Origin: Cytophagales bacterium
Lineage (GTDB): Bacteria; Bacteroidota; Bacteroidia; Cytophagales; Cyclobacteriaceae
DNA: 7,338 bases
NCBI GenBank assembly: GCA_029262955.1
Contig: JAJCYL010000622.1
Span: 1 to 7,338, forward strand
Direction: 5' to 3'
Positions within the stretch are counted from its first letter, which is position 1. The number at the start of each line of letters is the position of its first letter. Of this stretch, positions 1 to 5,999 are shown in pieces. The position numbers and the translations under genes are program-made. The notes under the pieces are model-generated. The model did no database searches. It was not told where the DNA came from and was given only the letters and a program-made list of their open reading frames with translations.

Positions 1-291
1 ACCAATCCGCAAAAGGCAATAGACAAAAGGGCAAATAACTCCCTATTAATTCTTCGCTTCAAACTTATTTTACTATTCATCTTACAACTACCAACGAAAC
101 TTTTTAATAGTGTTAAACTTGTTCGTAATAAGAAAATAAAACATTACTGCTTATTGTTTATTGGTTTTATCCCTCACCTCTTATCTTATCCTGTTTATGC
201 TTTTATAAATTATAAGGCAAAAAAGGAATGGAATAATAGCAGACATTTAAAAAATGGCAGTGAGATGTACTTGTTTTACGATCGAAAATGA
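1..291 (+). CDS. C-terminal part of an unidentified membrane protein (5' end outside window)
   Basis: The first reading frame is open from base 1 through 96 codons to a TGA at 289-291, which is long for chance in DNA this AT-rich. The translation reads like a real protein end. A hydrophobic stretch (about residues 15-30, SLLILRFKLILLFIL) is followed by a basic loop (VRNKKIKH), a second hydrophobic stretch (about 50-70, LLFIGFIPHLLSYPVYAFI), and a charged tail ending FYDRK. That fits two membrane segments and a short soluble C-terminus. I do not recognise the family. No terminator is visible after the stop, and 126 bases separate it from the next gene, so it is probably not part of the polysaccharide operon. 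It has no start codon in the window. It could instead be a decayed remnant or a chance open frame. Confidence 0.55.
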   Translation, partial: TNPQKAIDKRANNSLLILRFKLILLFILQLPTKLFNSVKLVRNKKIKHYCLLFIGFIPHLLSYPVYAFINYKAKKEWNNSRHLKNGSEMYLFYDRK

Positions 292-371
292 AACTTCGCC
301 AATTCTTAATAGTTGAGCTAATTTGTCATTTATTGATTGTTTGCAAGTGAATTAAAATATATAGTTCGATC

Positions 372-401
372 TTGTAATCTAACCATAAACGAGTAATTTT
401 G
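372..401 (+). promoter_or_regulatory. Candidate Bacteroidota promoter (-33 TTG, -7 TAATTTTG)
   Basis: TAATTTTG at 394-401 matches the Bacteroidota -7 consensus TAnnTTTG exactly. A TTG at 372-374 lies 19 bases upstream, which is the expected spacing for the -33 box. The transcript would begin near 408 and so have a very short leader before the ATG at 418. The -7 box lies in the centre of a perfect palindrome (382-416), so a protein bound there would compete with RNA polymerase. This rests on motif match and spacing only. Confidence 0.55.
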
Positions 402-416
402 TTACTCGTTTATGGT
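382..416. repeat. Perfect 15-bp inverted repeat over the promoter and gene start
   Basis: Bases 382-396 (ACCATAAACGAGTAA) are the exact reverse complement of 402-416, separated by a 5-base centre, TTTTG. The centre and the inner edge of the left arm form the -7 promoter box. The right arm reaches to two bases before the ATG at 418 and contains the alternative ATG at 412. There is no T-tract after it and the arms are AT-rich, so it does not look like an intrinsic terminator. A dyad of this size over a promoter, directly before a winged-helix gene, suggests an operator for autoregulation; this is inference. As RNA, if transcribed from further upstream, it would hide the start codon in a stem. 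Confidence 0.8.
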
Positions 417-417
417 A

Positions 418-951
418 ATGTTAGATTCACTCATCACTTCTAAAACGCGTCTGAAGCTTCTTTTGAAGTTTTTTAGTAATGCGAATACGCAAAGTTACCT
501 GCGCAGTTTGGCTGATGAATTTGGTGAGTCAACCAATTCTGTAAGAATCGAATTGAACAGGTTGTCCGATGCTGGATTTTTAAATAGCAGCCAGGAAGGA
601 AATACTGTTGTCTACAAGGCAAATAAAAGACACCCACTTTTCCCTGAAATATCTGGAATAGTATCGAAATACCTCGGATTAGATAGCCTTATCGAAGAGG
701 TAATCATGAAATTGGGTGACTTAAAGCAAGCCTGGGTGATTGGTGATTATGCCAAAGGGAAGGACAGTGGTTTAATTGACCTGGTATTAGTAGGAAAGAT
801 TGATGAGAATTTTCTTCAGACGCTGGTGCACAAAGCTGAGTCAATGATCCAACGAAAAATAAGAACACTAATCCTTCAGGAAAGTGAACTGTCATCTTTT
901 GAGGATAAACTCCAATTGAACAAAGCAATAATTCTGTACAATAAAGAGTAA
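418..951 (+). CDS. Winged-helix regulator with degenerate nucleotidyltransferase-like C-terminal domain
   Basis: A protein of 177 residues from the ATG at 418; an in-frame ATG at 412 would add two. I chose 418 because the N-terminus MLDSLITSKTR is what I recall for relatives at the head of Cytophagales polysaccharide loci, and because 412 lies inside the palindrome. The N-terminal third is a winged helix-turn-helix: helices around YLRSLADEFG and STNSVRIELNRLSDAGFL, then the wing QEGNTVVYKAN. The C-terminal half holds GDYAKGKDSGLIDLVLVG, which resembles the GSxxxG...DxDLxV core of minimal nucleotidyltransferases. The S of GS is D and the first acidic residue of DxD is L, so catalysis is unlikely and the domain is probably for sensing or dimerisation. 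Its stop overlaps the next start by one base (TAATG), implying translational coupling to the antiterminator and a shared role in controlling the operon. The target and any ligand are unknown. Confidence 0.85.
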   Translation: MLDSLITSKTRLKLLLKFFSNANTQSYLRSLADEFGESTNSVRIELNRLSDAGFLNSSQEGNTVVYKANKRHPLFPEISGIVSKYLGLDSLIEEVIMKLGDLKQAWVIGDYAKGKDSGLIDLVLVGKIDENFLQTLVHKAESMIQRKIRTLILQESELSSFEDKLQLNKAIILYNKE

Positions 952-1463
952 TGATTGAAAAGCAGGATAAGAAAAAGTGGTACGTACTGTATACCAAATC
1001 TCGACAGGAAAAAGCGGTGGCAAGGAAGTTAGAGGAGATAGGAATTGAGGTTTACTGTCCTTTGAAAAGAACCAAACGAAAATGGTCTGATCGCTGGAAG
1101 TGGGTCGAAGCCCCTCTTTTTACTTCCTATTGTTTTGTGCGGATAGCAGAAGGAGAGCGAGACGATGTTTTTAGGATAGCAGGAGTAGTGCAATACATCT
1201 TTTGGTTAGGAAAGCCGGCGGAAGTTCGAGATAGAGAAATAGAACAAATCAAAATTTGGTTAAATGATTTTGATCATGAAACAATTGATTTAAAACCAAT
1301 CCAGTCAGGTGATAAAGTCTTGATTGAATCGGGCCCTTTAATGGATCAAAGAGGCGAGATTGTGACACGTCAGGGTAGTCATCTGTTGTTAAAGCTGGAG
1401 AGTTTAGGCACCATCCTTTGGGTTGATGCCAGTAAGAATAAGCTGGAGAGGATTTCCAGCTAA
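951..1463 (+). CDS. UpxY-family (NusG/RfaH-like) transcription antiterminator
   Basis: A protein of 170 residues, normal for specialised NusG paralogues. The NGN domain spans about residues 8-105: it opens with KKWYVLYTKSRQEKAVARKL and contains EVYCPLKRTKRKW and APLFTSYCFVRI, the standard NusG pattern. A KOW-type domain follows at about 118-168 (SGDKVLIESGPLMDQRGEI). NusG paralogues of this class (UpxY in Bacteroides, RfaH and LoaP elsewhere) bind paused RNA polymerase in the 5' part of long polysaccharide operons and suppress termination. The position fits: first module of the operon, coupled by TAATG to the winged-helix gene, with an intrinsic terminator just after its own stop. I see no match to the enterobacterial ops sequence, as expected for this phylum. 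The family call is firm; the exact RNA or DNA signal it recognises is unknown. Confidence 0.93.
   Translation: MIEKQDKKKWYVLYTKSRQEKAVARKLEEIGIEVYCPLKRTKRKWSDRWKWVEAPLFTSYCFVRIAEGERDDVFRIAGVVQYIFWLGKPAEVRDREIEQIKIWLNDFDHETIDLKPIQSGDKVLIESGPLMDQRGEIVTRQGSHLLLKLESLGTILWVDASKNKLERISS
1441..1461 (+). other. 7-bp hairpin overlapping the end of the antiterminator gene
   Basis: AGCTGGA (1441-1447) and TCCAGCT (1455-1461) are perfect reverse complements around a 7-base loop, GAGGATT. The stem ends on the first base of the stop codon at 1461-1463 and lies 11 bases before the terminator stem. Part of it may be constrained by coding. Its position next to the terminator makes it a candidate pause or recognition hairpin in the operon leader, which is inference. 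Confidence 0.45.
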
Positions 1464-1472
1464 AGGGATTGA

Positions 1473-1495
1473 AGGCGCATTATCGCCTCTTTTTT
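1473..1495 (+). terminator. Intrinsic terminator between the regulatory module and the structural genes
   Basis: AGGCG (1473-1477) pairs with CGCCT (1484-1488) around a 6-base loop (CATTAT), followed after one C by six T residues (1490-1495). The stem is short but GC-rich in an AT-rich setting and has a good T-tract. It begins ten bases after the antiterminator stop and precedes a long same-strand operon, so it is the natural candidate for the site UpxY must overcome. It could also simply end the two-gene regulatory transcript. Confidence 0.65.
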
Positions 1496-1577
1496 GGTAT
1501 AACACTGGAGGTTCTAAGTTGGGACTGAAAAGGCGAAGCTGTGAGATTAGATGCAATGATTGCTATTTTTGGAAATT

Positions 1578-2795
1578 ATGACTGAGATAAAAACATCCGA
1601 AACATCTAAAAAAGTTGAAGTTGAGACAATATCGACAAGGAATAGAATTTCATTTGACGATGAAATTTCCATAATTGATATTTTTTACTTGTTTTGGGAA
1701 AAAAGGAAGCTGGTTTATATTACTAGCGCAGTATTCTTAATTGTGGGAATTCTCATAGCAGCCACATCCCCTGTAGAATATCAAGCAAAGTCAAGAAAAT
1801 TACTAGATGGGTCAGGTAGTGGATCAGAAGCTTCAATTGGGGCAATTAGTGGATTGGCAGGTTTAGCTGGCTTATCAATTCCAACTCAGACTAACTCAGG
1901 AAGCGCTCTTGGTCCGTCAATGTATCCTGAGATTGTAAGCAGTCAACCTTTCTTATTGGACCTTATGCAGGAGAAGTTTCATTTCCAGGAAATAGGAAAG
2001 GCACTGTCGCTTTTTGAATATTTCAATCGGGAAAAACGTACTCACATGTTCAAAGGAGTATTCAATTTCCTAAAAAGTATACCAGGTAGATTTTTCGCAC
2101 TATTGGATAAGAATAAGGAATGGGATTTGTCGCAGGTTGGTGCACAAGTGCCTGATATAGGTAATGTTATCAGCGAAGATTCAGTTAAGATCGAAACAAA
2201 TGCCAATGTTGTTTATCAACTTTCAGGCGCTCAAATGAATGCCATGGCTGAACTAACATCCCGAATAATGATTGAGACAGAGGAGGGTATCATTACATTA
2301 TCAGTCACAATGCCAGAACCTTACGTAGGTGCTCAACTGAATAATATTGTATTTGATAAGATCATTGAATACGCCACGGCGTACAAAACTGATAAGGAAA
2401 GACAGAATTTGGAGTTTATTGAGGAACGATGTTTAGAAGCTGAAAGTCAGTTTAAAAAGTCACAAATTAATCTAGCCACTTTTAGAGATTCAAATCGTGG
2501 AATTATAGCTGAGTTGGCAAAAACACAAGAGGAGCTTCTAGTTGCTGAGTTTAATATGAATTTTGATATTTACAAATCACTCGCTCAGCAACGGGAAAAG
2601 GCCAAATTTGAGCTAAAGAAAACAACTCCCCTATTTTCTGAGTTCGAACCGGTAACAATACCTCATGGGAAGTCCGAACCCAATATTCCCAAAATTATGT
2701 TAATACATCTGGTGTTGGGAATTGCAATGGGAGGATTGTTAATTTTTGCAGTTTTAGTCAACACATATCGGCGGGAGATCTTCAAACGAAATTGA
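1578..2795 (+). CDS. Wzz-type polysaccharide chain-length determinant (polysaccharide co-polymerase)
   Basis: A protein of 405 residues from the ATG at 1578; an in-frame TTG at 1560 would add six, but MTEIKTSE is the better start. The order is that of a Wzz/PCP protein. A cytosolic N-terminus (EISIIDIFYLFWEKRK) is followed by a membrane segment at about 46-64 (VYITSAVFLIVGILIAATS) and a periplasmic part with a Gly/Ser-rich stretch at about 78-101 (GSGSGSEASIGAISGLAGL). A coiled-coil-like charged helix lies at about 269-345. The pre-membrane proline motif FEPVTIPHGKSEPNIPK leads to a second membrane segment at about 374-394, then a short basic tail. No tyrosine-kinase domain is fused. Such proteins sit in the inner membrane and set chain length, classically with a Wzy polymerase. 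Here the next genes are an ABC exporter, so its partner is uncertain. It follows the leader terminator and is the first structural gene. Confidence 0.9.
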   Translation: MTEIKTSETSKKVEVETISTRNRISFDDEISIIDIFYLFWEKRKLVYITSAVFLIVGILIAATSPVEYQAKSRKLLDGSGSGSEASIGAISGLAGLAGLSIPTQTNSGSALGPSMYPEIVSSQPFLLDLMQEKFHFQEIGKALSLFEYFNREKRTHMFKGVFNFLKSIPGRFFALLDKNKEWDLSQVGAQVPDIGNVISEDSVKIETNANVVYQLSGAQMNAMAELTSRIMIETEEGIITLSVTMPEPYVGAQLNNIVFDKIIEYATAYKTDKERQNLEFIEERCLEAESQFKKSQINLATFRDSNRGIIAELAKTQEELLVAEFNMNFDIYKSLAQQREKAKFELKKTTPLFSEFEPVTIPHGKSEPNIPKIMLIHLVLGIAMGGLLIFAVLVNTYRREIFKRN

Positions 2796-2819
2796 AAATT
2801 ATCCACAATACAAATTTAC

Positions 2820-3674
2820 ATGAATTCTGTAAGTGAGGACTACTGGGACTTAGAGATTAGTTCTAAGCAATCCCTGTTTGATCTCAAGTTGCGTGACATT
2901 TGGAGGTATAGAGATTTGCTGCAAATGTTCGTATTGAGAGATTTTAAGGCCTTTTATAAACAGACCATTTTAGGCCCTGTCTGGTTTTTTATCCAACCAT
3001 TGTTCACCATGGGGGTTTACATTTTCGTATTCGGAAATCTTGCCGGATTGTCAACAGACGGTATCCCCCAACCTTTATTTTACTTGGCTGGAATTATCTG
3101 TTGGACCTATTTTTCGGATTGTCTTCTAAAGACTTCAAATGTTTTTAGACAAGAGGGAGCGATTTTGGGAAAAGTGTATTTTCCGAGAGTGATTATGCCA
3201 CTTAGCCTTATATTTTCCAACTTAATAAGATTTATTGTCCAATTAGTCTTGTTTCTTTTGGCTATTTCCTATTTCGTAATTCAGGGAACAACACTGACAT
3301 TGTCACTATACTTGTGGCTGTTTCCGATCTTGATTCTATGCCTTGCTTTACAAGGACTTGGTTTGGGTATGATCGTGTCAGCTTTAACTACCAAATATCG
3401 GGACGTGGCGCTTTTATTAGGTTTTGGGGTCCAACTATTGATGTACAGCACAACGGTGGTTTATCCTCTTAGTAGCCTGAACGGCAATATTCAAACGATC
3501 ATTGGCCTGAATCCCATTACACTTGTTATTGAAGGTGTTCGTAAGGGGTTCTTTAATCAAGGGCTATTTGACCTCTATAGTTTGGTCTATTTACTCTTTA
3601 GCACATTAATTGTTCTGATCTTAGGGCTAATAATTTTCAATAAGGTTGAAAGACATTTTGTAGATACGATCTGA
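2820..3674 (+). CDS. wzm: O-antigen/polysaccharide ABC transporter permease (Wzm-like)
   Basis: A protein of 284 residues of the ABC-2 permease family, usual length for Wzm. The N-terminal cytosolic section contains amphipathic LKLRDIWRYRDLLQMFVLRDFKAFYKQTILGPVWFFIQP, the typical gate-helix and first-membrane-segment pattern. Six hydrophobic segments can be seen at about 53-72, 84-104, 127-153, 160-188, 195-215 and 255-273. Family signatures GKVYFPRVIMPL, TTKYRDV and the LNP motif near residue 230 are present. It forms the inner-membrane channel that moves undecaprenyl-linked polysaccharide to the periplasm with the ATPase encoded next. The start at 2820 is 24 bases after the previous stop. 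Its TGA overlaps the next ATG by one base (TGATG), as expected for two subunits of one complex. Confidence 0.95.
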   Translation: MNSVSEDYWDLEISSKQSLFDLKLRDIWRYRDLLQMFVLRDFKAFYKQTILGPVWFFIQPLFTMGVYIFVFGNLAGLSTDGIPQPLFYLAGIICWTYFSDCLLKTSNVFRQEGAILGKVYFPRVIMPLSLIFSNLIRFIVQLVLFLLAISYFVIQGTTLTLSLYLWLFPILILCLALQGLGLGMIVSALTTKYRDVALLLGFGVQLLMYSTTVVYPLSSLNGNIQTIIGLNPITLVIEGVRKGFFNQGLFDLYSLVYLLFSTLIVLILGLIIFNKVERHFVDTI

Positions 3675-4969
3675 TGGGACTGGCTGTTAAAGTTGAAAAT
3701 GTATCAAAAGCTTACCAGTTAGGGCAATTCAACACAGGTGCCCTTTCTCAGGATTTAGAGCGATGGTGGGCGTTAGTGAGGGGCAAAGAAGATCCTTTTC
3801 TCAAAATTGGTGAAACAAATGATCGGTCCGTCAAAGGTTCTTCAAATATCGTTTGGAGTTTGAAAGACATCAATTTGGAAATTGAGCAGGGTGGAGCAGT
3901 GGGAATTATCGGAAAAAATGGAGCTGGTAAAAGTACTCTGCTAAAAATATTAAGTAGAGTCACATCACCGACTTCCGGCATCATTAGGGTGAAAGGGCGA
4001 ATGGCCAGTTTGCTAGAAGTTGGAACGGGTTTTCATCCTGAGCTAACCGGAAGGGAGAACATATTCTTGAACGGGGCTATTCTTGGAATGCGAAAGAGGG
4101 AGATAAAAAAGCAATTTGATGAGATTGTTGATTTCGCTGGAATAGAAAGGTATATCGATACACCAGTCAAGCGTTATTCTTCCGGAATGTATGTTAGACT
4201 TGCTTTTGCTGTTGCTGCTCATCTCGAATCCGAAATACTGATAGTTGATGAAGTATTGGCCGTGGGCGATGCTGAGTTTCAGAAAAAATGTTTGGGGAAG
4301 ATGGGGAATATTAGCAGGGGTGAGGGAAAGACTGTCTTATTTGTCAGTCACAATATGAATTCAGTTGCGAATCTATGTAAAAGATCAATAGTGCTGGATA
4401 GAGGGATGATTTCAATGACTGGAGATACACAAAAGGCAATTGAATTTTATAGAAGCTCATCAATTAGTGATAATGTAGATATTGATAAAGGACTGATGGA
4501 TAGGTTAAAACGAACCACTGGTTCAGCACGAATTAGTAATTTCTGTGGCATAGATTTACTCGGAAATGAATCATGGTTTTTTGGTGATGATGAACCAGTA
4601 ACATTAGGCGTGTCGATCAAATGTTTTGACAATATTGACGGACTTGGTATTTATATAGCCTTGGAAAGCCCTTCATCGGGCGAAATTGTTACGAACTGTA
4701 AAGCTATATTAAGTAGTGAGAAATTGAAGAACCAGTCTGAAGAAGATTTTGTATTATGCGTGGGCAAAGAAGGAAGTTTTAGACCTGGTGAGTACAACTT
4801 ATATGTGGCCTTGGCAAATCCTAATTTCACTAAATGGTATGATGTAATTGATAAAAACGTGAACTTGCCTTCTTTAGTTATTACTTCACCCAAAATAGAC
4901 CCTCATTATCATTCTGGATTTTTTAATGTCAGTCTCAGTGTTGAAAAAAGAAATGAAAAGTATAGTTAA
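3674..4969 (+). CDS. wzt: O-antigen ABC transporter ATPase with C-terminal carbohydrate-binding domain (Wzt-like)
   Basis: A protein of 431 residues. The ATPase domain covers about 1-260: Walker A GKNGAGKST at 80-88, the Wzt-type Q-loop region LLEVGTGFHPELTGREN at 113-129, signature YSSGM at 168-172, Walker B ILIVDE at 188-193 and the switch histidine in VSHN (His226). About 35 residues (20-55) lie between the first strand and WSLKDINLEI, as in other Wzt proteins. From about 285 to the end is a beta-rich domain matching the Wzt C-terminal carbohydrate-binding fold (SARISNF...PVTLGVSIKC...GIYIAL...FRPGEYNLYVAL...WYDV). In well-studied Wzt proteins with this extension it recognises the O-antigen, including terminal modifications, before export. 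All catalytic motifs look intact. Its 3' end overlaps the dioxygenase gene. Confidence 0.95.
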   Translation: MGLAVKVENVSKAYQLGQFNTGALSQDLERWWALVRGKEDPFLKIGETNDRSVKGSSNIVWSLKDINLEIEQGGAVGIIGKNGAGKSTLLKILSRVTSPTSGIIRVKGRMASLLEVGTGFHPELTGRENIFLNGAILGMRKREIKKQFDEIVDFAGIERYIDTPVKRYSSGMYVRLAFAVAAHLESEILIVDEVLAVGDAEFQKKCLGKMGNISRGEGKTVLFVSHNMNSVANLCKRSIVLDRGMISMTGDTQKAIEFYRSSSISDNVDIDKGLMDRLKRTTGSARISNFCGIDLLGNESWFFGDDEPVTLGVSIKCFDNIDGLGIYIALESPSSGEIVTNCKAILSSEKLKNQSEEDFVLCVGKEGSFRPGEYNLYVALANPNFTKWYDVIDKNVNLPSLVITSPKIDPHYHSGFFNVSLSVEKRNEKYS

Positions 4970-5999
4970 AAAGATCATCTCCTATCTAAGTAAATTCATT
5001 GAGCCATCAGAGATCGTTAAGAATAAAAGATTATTTAAGGCTGGTTACGATGATTATTTACAGTTGGGTAAAACTAACCAGGAGGCTTACATGTCAATGA
5101 TTAAATTATATTGTCAGACAAATGGTCAATTTAATAATGATAAACATGAAGAAATAATCAGAAGTTCTTCTCCCAATTACTCAGACTGTGTTAATGGATT
5201 ACTTGGCCAATTAACTAATGCTGATCTAGTGGATATTAATGAAGAGCTAATAGAAGAAGGCTATGTTAAATTTGATAACAAGTTATCAGACGATGTTTGC
5301 AAAAGAATACTAAAGTTTGCTGAAACAACCCCGGCGATTATTTCAAAAAGCAGCGAACGGGTAATTTATAATAGAGAAGACCTGGCATCAGAGGTGTATA
5401 GGTTTGATTCGCAGGATTTAATTCAACTTGATGAAATCCAAAAATTAATAATGGATCCGACGCTGATTGAAATAGCAAGGAGATATTTAAAATGTGAACC
5501 CATTTTTGATTTTCCTACAATGTGGTGGTCCACAACTTTTATGAAAGAAGCTTCGTCAGAAGCAGCTCAGATGTATCACTTTGATATGGATCGTATTAAA
5601 TGGTTAAAAATATTCTTTTACATTAATGAAGTTACAGAAGATAATGGTCCTCATCATTATATTTCTGGGACACATAAAATCGGGTCGAAACCTCAACACC
5701 TACTAGATAAAGGTTATGTAAGAATAGAAGATGAGGAGTTACAAGCTTTATATCCAAATGATAAGATGAAGTGTATTACAGGCAAAGAGGGATCAATTTT
5801 TGCCGGTGATACAATGTGTTGGCATAAGGGGTCTCAACTAGTTGAAGGAGAAAGGTTAGTATTGGAGTTTGAATACTGCAGTTCACTATTTGGGGCCAAT
5901 AGTGATCCTTTTTTTCTTGATCCTGATGATGCTTCACCTGAATTCATAGATTTCATCTCCACTAATAAAACTTATGCGCTTAAAATCAATATATTATAG
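4953..5999 (+). CDS. PhyH-family Fe(II)/2-oxoglutarate-dependent dioxygenase
   Basis: A protein of 348 residues from the ATG at 4953, overlapping the ATPase gene by 17 bases. An upstream ATG at 4926 would give 357; I prefer 4953 for the A-rich run before it and the shorter overlap. The PhyH core is in the second half. The metal-binding HxD is in MYHFDMD (His209, Asp211), the distal histidine in MCWHKGS (His291), and the arginine expected to bind 2-oxoglutarate is Arg301 in GERLVLEFEY, exactly ten residues after the distal histidine. The region between (FFYINEVTEDNGPHHYISGTH) is the typical strand-turn of the family. The enzyme should be active as a hydroxylase or related oxidase. The N-terminal 100 residues resemble nothing I recognise. 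Placement between the exporter and a methyltransferase suggests oxidation of a sugar or acyl group on the glycan or its lipid carrier; the substrate cannot be read from sequence. Confidence 0.85.
   Translation: MKSIVKKIISYLSKFIEPSEIVKNKRLFKAGYDDYLQLGKTNQEAYMSMIKLYCQTNGQFNNDKHEEIIRSSSPNYSDCVNGLLGQLTNADLVDINEELIEEGYVKFDNKLSDDVCKRILKFAETTPAIISKSSERVIYNREDLASEVYRFDSQDLIQLDEIQKLIMDPTLIEIARRYLKCEPIFDFPTMWWSTTFMKEASSEAAQMYHFDMDRIKWLKIFFYINEVTEDNGPHHYISGTHKIGSKPQHLLDKGYVRIEDEELQALYPNDKMKCITGKEGSIFAGDTMCWHKGSQLVEGERLVLEFEYCSSLFGANSDPFFLDPDDASPEFIDFISTNKTYALKINIL

Noticed and set aside
1..80. Minus-strand ATG at 80 reading leftwards as a signal-peptide-like sequence (MNSKISLKRRINRELFALLSIAFCG).
   Set aside because: Only 26 codons are visible, and the opposite strand is open for 96 codons with protein-like character through the same bases. 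No minus-strand promoter was seen upstream of it. The hydrophobic look can arise as the antisense of a hydrophobic segment.
288..350. A 20-residue frame (MKLRQFLIVELICHLLIVCK) starting with an ATGA overlap on the preceding stop.
   Set aside because: Too short to tell from chance, with no ribosome-binding signal and no recognised family. Its overlap with the stop is suggestive but not enough to call a gene.
382..416. The palindrome read as an intrinsic terminator for the gene ending at 291.
   Set aside because: It lacks a following T-tract, has AT-rich arms, and runs into the start of the next gene on the same strand.
1392..1450. An 11-base direct repeat, AAGCTGGAGAG, at 1392-1402 and 1440-1450 inside the antiterminator gene.
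   Set aside because: The copies are in frame and encode KLE in a beta-rich KOW region, so coding chance explains them; there is no third clear copy.
1531..1535. A second AGGCG that could pair with CGCCT of the terminator (1484-1488) as an alternative antiterminator stem.
   Set aside because: It lies after the T-tract, so it would be transcribed too late to affect termination.
1564..1571. TATTTTTG, an exact match to the -7 consensus just before the ATG of the Wzz gene.
   Set aside because: No TTG or TTTG box lies near the required 19-base spacing upstream, and T-rich matches are common in this DNA. A start from it would leave almost no leader before 1578.
4926..4952. Upstream ATG at 4926 as the start of the dioxygenase gene.
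   Set aside because: It would enlarge the overlap with the ATPase gene to 44 bases and adds only nine residues; the ATG at 4953 has a better A-rich approach. It cannot be strictly excluded.
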